A stretch of 6,295 nucleotides of DNA. Source: Lachnospiraceae bacterium (GTDB taxonomy: Bacteria > Bacillota > Clostridia > Lachnospirales > Lachnospiraceae). The notes below the pieces were generated by a model that was not told the DNA's origin, ran no database searches, and was given only the letters and a program-made list of their open reading frames with translations. Shown piece by piece: positions 1 to 6,210 of this stretch. The translations under genes and the position numbers were made by a program. The stretch covers positions 1-6,295 of the forward strand of contig CAAEUM010000180.1 of assembly GCA_900759225.1 (NCBI GenBank), in the 5' to 3' direction. The first letter of the stretch is position 1, and every line of letters starts with the position of its first letter.

Positions 1-711
1 CGTCTGATCGAGAGAAACACAACAATCCCGACCAAGAAGAGCCAGATCTTCTCCACAGCTGCTGATAATCAGACTGCTGTAGATATCCATGTTGTACAGG
101 GCGAGCGTCAGTTTGCAAGAGACAACAAGACACTTGGACAGTTCCGTCTGGATGGGATCCCGCCAGCAAGAAGAGGTGTTCCGCAGATTGAGGTTACCTT
201 TGACATTGATGCCAACGGCATTGTAAATGTATCTGCAAAGGATCTGGGAACTGGAAAAGAGCAGCACATCACCATCACTTCCGGCTCCAACATGTCTGAC
301 TCCGATATTGAGAAGGCTGTAAAGGAAGCTGCTGAGTATGAGGCTCAGGATAAGAAGCGTAAGGAAGCCATTGATGCCAGAAATGATGCTGACTCCATGG
401 TATTCCAGACAGAGAAGGCCCTGGAAGAGGTTGGCGATAAGATTGACGCCAATGACAAGGCTGAGGTTGAGGCTGACTTAAATGCCCTGAAGGAAGCAAT
501 TAACCGCGCTCCGGTTGATGAGATGACCGATGCACAGGTAGATGACATCAAGGCAGGCAAGGAAAAGCTGATGAACAGTGCACAGAAGCTGTTTGCAAAG
601 GTTTATGAGCAGGCACAGGCAGCTCAGCAGGCAGGCCCTGATATGGGAGGCCAGGCAGGAAATGCAGGCGGCGCTGATGATGTTGTTGATGCTGACTTTA
701 AGGAAGTTTAA
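1..711 (+). CDS. dnaK: Molecular chaperone DnaK (Hsp70), C-terminal part, 5' end outside window
   Basis: ATP-dependent cytosolic Hsp70 that binds exposed hydrophobic segments of unfolded proteins, working with DnaJ and GrpE. The frame is open from base 1 and gives 236 residues. These start in the substrate-binding beta-sandwich ([14 protein letters not shown], then [15 protein letters not shown], then [21 protein letters not shown], each very close to known DnaK). The helical lid follows from about visible residue 98. The protein ends in a Gly/Gln/Ala-rich linker and the conserved acidic tail [11 protein letters not shown]. The ATPase domain and start codon lie upstream. An in-frame ATG at 292 is internal (visible residue 98), not a start. 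No CIRCE operator is in the window; it would be expected upstream of hrcA/grpE/dnaK. dnaJ follows 134 bp downstream on the same strand. Identification is secure. Confidence 0.98.
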   Translation, partial: RLIERNTTIPTKKSQIFSTAADNQTAVDIHVVQGERQFARDNKTLGQFRLDGIPPARRGVPQIEVTFDIDANGIVNVSAKDLGTGKEQHITITSGSNMSDSDIEKAVKEAAEYEAQDKKRKEAIDARNDADSMVFQTEKALEEVGDKIDANDKAEVEADLNALKEAINRAPVDEMTDAQVDDIKAGKEKLMNSAQKLFAKVYEQAQAAQQAGPDMGGQAGNAGGADDVVDADFKEV

Positions 712-737
712 AAACGGCTGATATGGAAAATTTATTT

Positions 738-777
738 GGGGATAGGAGCCGGGAAACCGGCACCTAACCCCTTTGTT
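738..777 (+). terminator. Intercistronic hairpin between dnaK and dnaJ (attenuator or processing stem)
   Basis: Bases 738-752 pair with 757-771 around a GAAA tetraloop (753-756). This gives 13 Watson-Crick pairs broken only by two symmetric A-A mismatches (747/762 and 742/767). The stem is followed by TTTGTT, a weak U-tract. A second, weaker stem (777-781 with 801-805) is followed directly by TTTTT at 806-810. Seen: a strong hairpin with an imperfect tail. Inference: partial termination or an RNase-processing/stabilising stem that lowers dnaJ expression relative to dnaK. Full termination would require a separate dnaJ promoter, and I see no convincing one. Confidence 0.5.
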
Positions 778-845
778 GCCGGATATATGAGGCATACAGG
801 CGGCATTTTTCAAATCAGTGATAACAAATATAAGAGGTAAACAAC

Positions 846-1994
846 ATGGCGGAGAGCAAGAGAGATTACTATGAGGTTCTGGGCGTTCCTAAGGATGCGG
901 ATGATGACACCCTGAAAAAAGCATACAGGAAGCTTGCCAAGAAATACCATCCCGATGCCAATCCAGGCGATAAGGAGGCAGAGGCAAAATTTAAGGAGGC
1001 ATCCGAGGCATACAGCGTGCTCAGTGATTCCCAGAAACGTCAGCAGTATGACCGGTTCGGCCATGCTGCATTTGAACAGGGAGCCGGCGGAGCAGGAGGC
1101 TATGGCGGCTTTGGAGGTTTTGATTTTAACGGCGGGGACATGGGAGATATCTTCGGGGATATTTTCGGAGATATTTTCGGCGGCGGAAGATCCTCACGTG
1201 CAAGAAGCGGCCCTATGAGAGGCGCTAATGTAAAGATTTCCGTGCGCATTACCTTTGAGGAGGCTGTATTTGGCTGCGAGAAGGAGATCGAGGTCAATTT
1301 TAAGGAGACCTGTGCAAGCTGCCATGGTTCAGGAGCCAAGGCAGGCACCAGTCCTCAGACCTGTACCAAGTGTAACGGCAAGGGAAAGATTATGTATACA
1401 CAGCAGTCCTTCTTTGGACAGGTGCAGAACGTACAGACCTGCCCGGACTGCGGCGGTACCGGCAAGGTGATCAAGGAGCGCTGCCCTGACTGCTATGGCA
1501 CCGGCTACAAGACAGTGCGTAAGAAGTTCAAGGTCAGCATACCGGCTGGTATCGACAACGGCCAGTGCGTGCGCCTGGCAGGCGGCGGCGAGCCGGGAAC
1601 AGGCGGCGGTGAGCGCGGCGATCTGCTGGTAGAGGCAGTGGTATCACAGCATCCTATCTTTAAGCGCCAGGATACCAGCATCTATTCTACAGTGGGCATC
1701 CCATTTACAAAGGCAGCCCTTGGCGGTACGATCCGTATTAAGACGGTTGACGGCGAGGTTGAGTATGAGGTGAAGCCGGGAACCCAGACGGACACCAAGG
1801 TGCGCTTAAAAGGTAAGGGCGTACCGTCCCTTCGCAGCAGGAATGTGCGTGGAGACCACTATGTAACCCTGGTGGTTCAGGTTCCGGAGCGCATGAACCA
1901 GGCACAGAAGGAGGCACTGCGCCGCTTTGATGATGCCATGAACGGCATTGTAACGGAAGAGGAAAAGCCCAAAAAGAAGGGGCTCTTTAAATAA
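846..1994 (+). CDS. dnaJ: Co-chaperone DnaJ (Hsp40, type I)
   Basis: Cytosolic J-protein that delivers unfolded clients to DnaK and stimulates its ATPase. It has 382 residues, normal for a type I DnaJ. The J-domain covers about residues 7-71 with the HPD motif at 35-37. The Gly/Phe-rich region (about 78-115) contains a threefold GDIF repeat, which is also common in other DnaJ proteins. Four CxxCxGxG zinc-finger repeats all have intact cysteines (C156/C159, C173/C176, C199/C202, C213/C216) and bind two Zn ions. The C-terminal peptide-binding domains run to about 350, and the tail is basic (KPKKKGLFK). The start is ATG 846, with AGAGG at 833-837 eight bases upstream. The gene sits downstream of dnaK in the usual order. 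A strong terminator follows, so the heat-shock operon appears to end here. Confidence 0.98.
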   Translation: MAESKRDYYEVLGVPKDADDDTLKKAYRKLAKKYHPDANPGDKEAEAKFKEASEAYSVLSDSQKRQQYDRFGHAAFEQGAGGAGGYGGFGGFDFNGGDMGDIFGDIFGDIFGGGRSSRARSGPMRGANVKISVRITFEEAVFGCEKEIEVNFKETCASCHGSGAKAGTSPQTCTKCNGKGKIMYTQQSFFGQVQNVQTCPDCGGTGKVIKERCPDCYGTGYKTVRKKFKVSIPAGIDNGQCVRLAGGGEPGTGGGERGDLLVEAVVSQHPIFKRQDTSIYSTVGIPFTKAALGGTIRIKTVDGEVEYEVKPGTQTDTKVRLKGKGVPSLRSRNVRGDHYVTLVVQVPERMNQAQKEALRRFDDAMNGIVTEEEKPKKKGLFK

Positions 1995-2004
1995 CATATG
2001 TAAA

Positions 2005-2047
2005 GGAAGAGGCACAGCCTGATTTTAAAGGGCGGTGCTTCTTTTTT
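2005..2047 (+). terminator. Intrinsic terminator after dnaJ
   Basis: GCAC (2012-2015) pairs with GTGC (2035-2038). Inside this, GCC (2017-2019) pairs with GGC (2031-2033) across one A-G mismatch. The stem extends outward through A-T and G-T pairs into the T run at 2042-2047. It begins 11 bases after the dnaJ stop codon and is a typical Rho-independent terminator. Confidence 0.85.
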
Positions 2048-2058
2048 GTGCGGGTTTA

Positions 2059-2067
2059 TGGTATACT
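2059..2067 (+). promoter_or_regulatory. Extended -10 promoter for the transglutaminase-like gene
   Basis: TGG followed by TATACT (2059-2067) fits an extended -10 element. A second TATACT overlaps at 2067-2072. No good -35 is seen; the upstream sequence is the U-tract of the dnaJ terminator, which is acceptable for a TGn promoter. The position just after the terminator and about 65 bases before ATG 2132 suggests an independent transcript. It also argues against the upstream GTG at 2048 as the translation start. Confidence 0.5.
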
Positions 2068-2131
2068 ATACTTCAAAACCCAGACGTATGGTTTTCAGGA
2101 AGTACATAATAAGAGAAAGGTTGTGAAGAAC

Positions 2132-3607
2132 ATGGAGACAACAGGTTTAGATAACAGTGCTATCAAAACTCTGGCAGTGCCCCTTCCGGAGGATATTTTG
2201 AAGCTGAAATGGTGCGGGGAGTTTGAACAGGCTGAAAAGCTGATTGACCGGAAGCTGGAAAAAGAGCTGCCGGAGGCTTTAAAAACCAGGTTGATGCTGG
2301 AAAAGGAAATTTTAAAGCGTATGCCTGGACAGTATCCCTATACCTGGGAGCAGGCTCTTGAGCTGATGCGGGAAAATATCAGGGATTTTAAGGATGAGGA
2401 GCTGATGCAGCTGTGGCAGGATGATGCAGCAGACTGGATCTACATTCATGGGCAGGTTCATTTCAGAAGCAGCTTTTTGAGAAATCTTGTAAAAACCAGA
2501 AAGGCTTATGAGGAGCGGGTCATGGATCCGGAGCTGGCTGGGGACAGCCGGGGCCATGAGCTTCTTGACACGACCATTGAGGCTATGAAGGCAGAAGGCG
2601 GACAGGCCCGTCGTTTCCATATGAAAATTACAATCCGTCTGAAGCCGGAGGCAGAGCGGGATGGAAGCAAGATCCGCGTTTATATTCCTCTTCCGGTAGA
2701 GTATGCCCAGGTGGAAAACTTTAAGCTTTTGTCTGTCAATGTGGGGGACAGGAAAGCAGAGGAGGGCGAATACATGGTTGCGCCTGCACGTCAGGTTCAG
2801 CGGACAGTCTGCATTGAGACCACTCATAAAACAGGACAGACCTACAGCGCAGAGTTTGAGTTTGAGAACCATTCTGCCTATGTGGATTTAAACAGCCCGG
2901 AGGCAATCGAGAAGGCGGCTGAGGCTGCCGGTGATCTTAAGAAAGCGGATATAAAGTGGGAGATTGACGATCCTGAGCTTTATCTGGGTGAGCTGCTGCC
3001 CCATATCCGGTTCAGCCCCTATATAAAGGCCCTGGCAGCTGAGATAACAGAGGGAGAAACAAACCCTCTTGTGAAGGCACGAAAAATTTATGATTTTGTT
3101 ACCACCAGGGTCATGTATTCCTACGTGAGAAGCTATTTTACCATAACGGATATTCCTCAGTATGTGGCTGCCTCCCTAAAGGGAGACTGCGGTGTCCAGG
3201 CCCTTTTATTTATTACCTTGTGCAGGGCTTCCGGCATTCCGGCCAGATGGCAGGCAGGGCTTTATACAACGCCTTTAACGGTAGGAAACCATGACTGGGC
3301 ACAGTTTTATGTAGAGCCCTTTGGCTGGCGCTTTGCAGACTGCTCCTTCGGAGGTTCTGCATACAGGAAGCAGTCAGAGTTTCGCTGGAATTTCTATTTT
3401 GGAAATCTGGAGCCCTTCCGCCTTCCGGCTGCCAGGGAATATCAGGGCGATTTTATGCCGGTTTCCTGTCATCTTCGTCATGACCCCTATGATAATCAGG
3501 AAGGGGAAGTGGAGTATGAGGATGCAGGCCTTACAGAGGAGGAATTTGAAACAGAGTTTGATATGATCGAGCTGGAGACAGTTCAGTGGGAGAGAACGGG
3601 AAATTAG
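2132..3607 (+). CDS. Transglutaminase-like superfamily protein, cytosolic, function unknown
   Basis: A 491-residue soluble protein with no signal peptide or membrane segment. The C-terminal half has a transglutaminase-like core (about residues 305-410). The likely catalytic triad is visible as Cys353 in KGDCGVQA, His387 in GNHDWAQFYV and Asp403 in FADCSFGG, with the family-typical LCRASGIPAR helix after the cysteine. Proteins with this fold act as cysteine peptidases, amidases or cross-linking enzymes, and the substrate cannot be read from sequence. The N-terminal about 150 residues are helical and charged. About 190-270 looks like a beta-rich domain preceding the core. The C-terminus is very acidic. 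The start is chosen at ATG 2132 with GAAAGG at 2115-2120. A longer in-frame reading from GTG 2048 would add 28 residues but begins in the dnaJ terminator U-tract, upstream of the likely -10 element. Stand-alone gene. Confidence 0.85.
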   Translation: METTGLDNSAIKTLAVPLPEDILKLKWCGEFEQAEKLIDRKLEKELPEALKTRLMLEKEILKRMPGQYPYTWEQALELMRENIRDFKDEELMQLWQDDAADWIYIHGQVHFRSSFLRNLVKTRKAYEERVMDPELAGDSRGHELLDTTIEAMKAEGGQARRFHMKITIRLKPEAERDGSKIRVYIPLPVEYAQVENFKLLSVNVGDRKAEEGEYMVAPARQVQRTVCIETTHKTGQTYSAEFEFENHSAYVDLNSPEAIEKAAEAAGDLKKADIKWEIDDPELYLGELLPHIRFSPYIKALAAEITEGETNPLVKARKIYDFVTTRVMYSYVRSYFTITDIPQYVAASLKGDCGVQALLFITLCRASGIPARWQAGLYTTPLTVGNHDWAQFYVEPFGWRFADCSFGGSAYRKQSEFRWNFYFGNLEPFRLPAAREYQGDFMPVSCHLRHDPYDNQEGEVEYEDAGLTEEEFETEFDMIELETVQWERTGN

Positions 3608-3808
3608 CATGATTCATTCACGGCTAACCTTTGGGACTTTTGTTGTGAAAGTCGATTGCTCCGCGCCCATGGCGCTCCCGCAATCGCCGCCGGTATTCGC
3701 AATCCGTGCTGCCGCACTGCTTGCTCATACAGGCTTGCCCGTCCGATATCCGTGAATTCGCTCATGCGAGCATGGCTCATTCACGGCTAACCTCCGGGAC
3801 TTTCACAA
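3607..3808. repeat. Structured intergenic element with direct and inverted repeats
   Basis: This roughly 200-bp non-coding block is GC-richer than the AT-rich DNA that follows. It contains an imperfect direct repeat, 3607-3640 and 3770-3803, identical at 30 of 34 positions (shared core ATTCACGGCTAACCT). An 11-bp perfect inverted repeat, TTGTGAAAGTC (3643-3653) and GACTTTCACAA (3798-3808), encloses three hairpins. These are CGATTGC/GCAATCG with an inner GCGCC/GGCGC stem (3653-3686), GCAA..GTGC/GCAC..TTGC (3699-3724), and CCGTGAAT/ATTCACGG (3750-3786). No ORF with a ribosome binding site is seen. It starts at the last base of the upstream stop codon. Possibilities are a MITE-like or REP-like dispersed element, or a structured RNA in the 3' UTR. 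No clear target-site duplication and no transposase. Confidence 0.7.
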
Positions 3809-3851
3809 TAAAATATTAAGAAAATCACAAAGATTATAGGGGTTTTCTGTG

Positions 3852-3885
3852 GTATCATGTAACATAATTGTAATACTTATGATAC
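3852..3885 (+). promoter_or_regulatory. AT-rich promoter zone with 7-bp operator-like inverted repeat
   Basis: GTATCAT (3852-3858) and ATGATAC (3879-3885) are a perfect inverted pair 20 bases apart, immediately upstream of the ribosome binding site of the SDR gene. Candidate -10 hexamers inside it are CATAAT (3863-3868) and TATGAT (3878-3883). Neither has a good -35 at the right distance. Inference: promoter overlapping a repressor or activator site, or a weak RNA stem in the 5' UTR. Confidence 0.35.
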
Positions 3886-3901
3886 AAGCAGAGGACGTGC
3901 A

Positions 3902-4807
3902 ATGACAAATTCGATTATGATCATCGGTGCCGGGGGATTTTTAGGCTCCCGGCTCTTTGAATATTTCAGTAAAAGGGAAGGCTGCCAGGTGATAGGGGTT
4001 ACCCATGAGGAGCTGGATATTACAGACAGTCTGGCAGTTTCCGCTTTTATAGGGGCTGTTGCTCCTGACGTGGTGCTGCACTGCGCAGCTATTTCCAATA
4101 CAGCCTGCTGTGAGGAAAACCCGGCGCTGTCTGAGTCTGTGAATGTGTATGGGACGGATAATGTGGCAAAAGCCTGCAGGAAGGCCGGAAGCGGTATGGT
4201 ATTTATGAGCTCCGACCAGGTATATACGGCTTCCCATCTGGCGGGCCCTAACCGTGAAGGCAGTGAAGGACGGCCAAGAGGGGTTTATGGGAGGGATAAG
4301 AAGCGTGCAGAGGAAGCCATGCTTTCCCAGCTTCCGGAAGGGCTTGCCCTTCGTCTGACCTGGATGTATGATTATCCGGTCAATGGAAGGGTTCCGGGAA
4401 ATAACCTTCTGGGCAATATCATGAAGGCCTTAAAAACAGGAAACAGCCTGCCTTGCCCTGTCAATGACCACAGAGGCATTACCTATGTGTGGGATGTGAT
4501 CCGCAATATGGAAAAGGCAATGGAGCTTCCCGGAGGTATTTATAATTTCGGCAGCCCCAATGAGCTGAATTCCTATGAAACAGGGGCTGCATTTGCAAAA
4601 ATCCTTACAGGCCGGGAAAACATTGACGCTATTGTAAGGCCTGATCTGGAGCGCTTCCGGGGATGCCCCAGGAACCTTACCATTGATATAAAAAAACTGG
4701 AGGAGGGTGGGATCTATTTTGAAAATACCCTCCAGGGCTTTTACAGGTGCCTGAAAGATCATGGATGGGAGGCAGGAGGGCGGCTGCGCCTGGGCAGCTG
4801 CGGATAA
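3902..4807 (+). CDS. RmlD-like SDR: NAD(P)-dependent sugar-nucleotide reductase/epimerase family protein
   Basis: A 301-residue cytosolic extended short-chain dehydrogenase. The N-terminal Rossmann fold has GAGGFLG (G9, G12, G15). ELDITD (about 37-42), PDVVLHCAAIS (about 55-65), ENPALSESVNVYGTDNVA (about 72-89) and SSDQVY (103-108) match the RmlD pattern. The active-site pair is Y129-x3-K133. Family members reduce dTDP-4-keto-6-deoxysugars or act as related epimerases/reductases, including a regulatory subunit type of methionine adenosyltransferase in eukaryotes. No rmlA, rmlB or rmlC neighbour is present, so a dTDP-rhamnose role is not supported by context. The start ATG 3902 has AGAGGA at 3890-3895. 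The gene is monocistronic in this window and ends 13 bases from the convergent glycosylase gene. Family is secure, substrate unknown. Confidence 0.85.
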   Translation: MTNSIMIIGAGGFLGSRLFEYFSKREGCQVIGVTHEELDITDSLAVSAFIGAVAPDVVLHCAAISNTACCEENPALSESVNVYGTDNVAKACRKAGSGMVFMSSDQVYTASHLAGPNREGSEGRPRGVYGRDKKRAEEAMLSQLPEGLALRLTWMYDYPVNGRVPGNNLLGNIMKALKTGNSLPCPVNDHRGITYVWDVIRNMEKAMELPGGIYNFGSPNELNSYETGAAFAKILTGRENIDAIVRPDLERFRGCPRNLTIDIKKLEEGGIYFENTLQGFYRCLKDHGWEAGGRLRLGSCG

Positions 4808-4820
4808 CGCCGGCTGCCTG

Positions 4821-5741
4821 TTAATTCAGACGGTTGGATCTTAACCGCTCATAATAAAAAATATACTGCTGCATAATGCCGGCATAGCCGCTGTACTGAC
4901 CAAAGCAGTCCTCTATGATGTGTTCATAAAGGCTTCCTTTGGGGGTATGGCGGTATTTTTGTTCATCAAAATAATGCTCCAGAAGGATTTTCTGTATCCA
5001 GGTGTCAACTGGGAAGGCTTCCACATGGTGAAGGCCGAAGAGACAGATGCAGTTGGCAACTTTTTTTCCAATGCCGTAAAAGCCGGTAAGGTAGTCCATG
5101 GCTGAAGTGTAATCCATGGAGGAGAGGATGGAAAGGTCAAGACGGCCTTCTGCTGCGTCATGGCTCAGACGGTGTATGTATTTTGCCCGGTAGCCAAGCT
5201 TCAGATCAAGAAGCTCCTCTAAGGAGGCTGCGGCAAGCTGATGCGGCGTGGGGAAGGCATAGGAGTCAGAGGTCTTATTTTCAGAAGCCAGAGGACTTCC
5301 ATAGCGCAGGCACAGGGCATTTACCAGAGCCCGGATGTTGGGAATGGTTTTCTGCTGGGAGATAACAAAGGTGATGATCATTTCCCATGGTTCCTGGTGC
5401 AGGATCCGGATTCCCCGCCCTGCCTGGGCAGCAGATGAGAGGTAAGTATCCTCAGGGTTTATGGAAGCGATCACTGCCTCATAATCCCTTTCGCAGTCAA
5501 AGTAGTTTTTCCAGAAATCAAGCTCCTCTTTCGGGCAGTCAAAGGTAATGCGGCAGCCCTCCTGGCTTATGCCAAGCTTTCGCCCGCAGCTGATGATTTC
5601 GTAGGCTGTGGGAGGGTTTTCACAGGTCAAGAGTTTATGGGAAGCAGGGGTGTCCGGTATTACAGGAGTCATACGGAAGCACTGGCCGGATTCTGCAATC
5701 TGCTTTAGATCAAAGCAGGAGGATTCATAGATGTAATTCAT
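4821..5741 (-). CDS. ogg: 8-oxoguanine DNA glycosylase/AP lyase, Ogg1 type (HhH-GPD)
   Basis: Bifunctional base-excision repair enzyme that removes 8-oxoguanine opposite cytosine and nicks the abasic site. It has 306 residues. The OGG N-terminal domain shows the ESGQCFR motif (17-23), matching SGQSFRW of eukaryotic OGG1. The HhH-GPD domain follows, with ISQQKTIPNIR (127-137) and LGYRAKYI (182-189), the latter nearly identical to the OGG1 LGYRARY segment. The helix-hairpin-helix FYGIGKKVANCICL (221-234) carries K227, aligned with the Schiff-base lysine K249 of human OGG1. FPVDTW carries D246, aligned with D268. Both catalytic residues are present. The start is ATG at 5741 with a GAAAGGA ribosome binding site (5755-5749 on this strand), seven bases away. 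It has its own promoter and convergent orientation to the SDR gene. The alternative database label would be DNA-3-methyladenine glycosylase family, but the motifs favour Ogg. Confidence 0.9.
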   Translation of the reverse strand: MNYIYESSCFDLKQIAESGQCFRMTPVIPDTPASHKLLTCENPPTAYEIISCGRKLGISQEGCRITFDCPKEELDFWKNYFDCERDYEAVIASINPEDTYLSSAAQAGRGIRILHQEPWEMIITFVISQQKTIPNIRALVNALCLRYGSPLASENKTSDSYAFPTPHQLAAASLEELLDLKLGYRAKYIHRLSHDAAEGRLDLSILSSMDYTSAMDYLTGFYGIGKKVANCICLFGLHHVEAFPVDTWIQKILLEHYFDEQKYRHTPKGSLYEHIIEDCFGQYSGYAGIMQQYIFYYERLRSNRLN

Positions 5742-5774
5742 GGATTTATCCTTTCAGATGTATTGTATATGTCC

Positions 5775-5803
5775 AGTTTACAAGGGATAAAGGGGAATGT
5801 CAA
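5775..5803 (-). promoter_or_regulatory. SigA-type promoter of the ogg gene
   Basis: Reading the minus strand, a perfect TTGACA (5803-5798) is followed after exactly 17 bases by TAAACT (5780-5775). The predicted transcription start is about 25-30 bases before the ATG at 5741, leaving a short 5' UTR with the ribosome binding site. It is divergent from the T-box promoter, with 31 bases between the two -35 boxes. Confidence 0.7.
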
Positions 5804-5834
5804 AGGGGCAGTGATGGAAAAGTGGATTCGCCTC

Positions 5835-5863
5835 TTGACTTTTTTCCCAGTTGTAGCTAGAAT
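5835..5863 (+). promoter_or_regulatory. SigA-type promoter of the T-box leader
   Basis: TTGACT (5835-5840) is followed after 17 bases by TAGAAT (5858-5863), each 5 of 6 to consensus. The predicted start is near 5870, which places the whole T-box structure in the transcript. A small 6-bp stem (5869-5874 with 5880-5885) would lie at the very 5' end. Confidence 0.75.
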
Positions 5864-5869
5864 GTATGT

Positions 5870-6174
5870 TAGATTTTATATCTAAAAGCCATGAGAGTGT
5901 ACAGTAGACGCTTATGTTCCGTCAGAGAGGGGCCGCCACCGGCTGAGAGCTGCCCCAGGTTCACATAAGAGGCCGAAATTCCCACCGGAGCCGCACAGGT
6001 GAAATGCTTTAATGCATGGTAGTCTGTGACGTAAGCATACGTTACATGCAAGAGGTGCCTGCAGGCAGGAAATCTGTAAGAGGATATTTTACAGACAGGA
6101 AGCTGGCAGGAAGCAGGGTGGTACCGCGGGTTATGATACCCCGTCCCTTCGTTAATGAAGGGGCGGGGTTTTTT
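5870..6174 (+). ncRNA. T-box riboswitch leader (tRNA-sensing, transcriptional), probably Ile-specific
   Basis: Binds a specific tRNA and senses its charging; uncharged tRNA stabilises the antiterminator. Stem I shows AGTA (5903-5906) on the 5' side of the specifier loop. The CTTATG/CATAAG helix (5911-5916 with 5964-5969), the AGAGA motif (5924-5928) and a GGGGC/GCCCC distal stem (5929-5933 with 5952-5956) follow. GAA (5975-5977) precedes the specifier, read as ATT (5978-5980, Ile), then GGAGC (5987-5991). Stem II is at 6025-6046, and stem III TCTGTAA/TTACAGA at 6073-6095. The T-box AGGGTGGTACCGCGG is at 6115-6129, with TGGT (6119-6122) to pair with the tRNA acceptor end. AGGG pairs with CCCT (6145-6148) in the antiterminator. 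T-box class is certain. The amino acid is less so; UUC (Phe) one base later is the alternative. No target gene is visible downstream. Confidence 0.92.
6138..6174 (+). terminator. T-box regulatory terminator
   Basis: The stem 6138-6150 pairs with 6157-6169 (CCCCG and CCCTTC against GAAGGG and CGGGG, with one T-G wobble at 6144/6163). The loop is 6151-6156 and a run of six T follows at 6169-6174. The CCCT at 6145-6148 is shared with the antiterminator, so the two folds are mutually exclusive, as expected in a transcriptional T-box. Confidence 0.92.
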
Positions 6175-6210
6175 ATATCATAGGAAAGTTCGTCCTATGA
6201 TATAAAAAAC
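6168..6210. repeat. 18-bp perfect palindrome abutting the T-box terminator
   Basis: Bases 6168-6185 are the exact reverse complement of 6193-6210, with a 7-base loop (6186-6192). The left arm begins in the T run of the T-box terminator, and the right arm ends in a run of six A. The U-tract is therefore 5' and the A-tract 3' on both strands, so it is not an ordinary terminator shape. The stop codon of the minus-strand ORF (6197-6195) lies in the right arm. A GC-rich block (6210-6236) with a small CGCA-GGGA-TGCG hairpin (6215-6226) follows and may be part of the same element. Confidence 0.8.

Noticed and set aside
292..711. Separate 139-residue gene starting at ATG 292
   Set aside because: It is simply the lid and tail of DnaK in the same frame; the frame is open to base 1.
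829..834. TATAAG as a dnaJ-specific -10 box
   Set aside because: It overlaps the dnaJ ribosome binding site, and the sequence 17 bases upstream is only the TTTTTC of the hairpin tail.
2048..2131. GTG at 2048 as the start of the transglutaminase-like gene
   Set aside because: It lies right at the end of the dnaJ terminator and upstream of the likely -10 element, with no ribosome binding site. ATG 2132 has GAAAGG upstream.
2312..2872. 186-residue minus-strand ORF
   Set aside because: Antisense shadow of the transglutaminase-like gene, rich in Cys/Leu/His with no domain and no ribosome binding site.
3607..3803. CRISPR array
   Set aside because: Only two repeat copies, diverged, with a 129-base structured interval and no cas genes.
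3643..3808. Insertion sequence
   Set aside because: Inverted ends are present, but there is no transposase ORF and no clear target-site duplication; at most a non-autonomous element.
5869..6051. 60-residue minus-strand ORF
   Set aside because: Lies entirely on the complement of the T-box stem I/II structure, which explains the sequence.
6056..6067. 12-bp palindrome TGCCTGCAGGCA as an operator
   Set aside because: It lies inside the T-box leader between stems II and III and is most simply part of that RNA structure.
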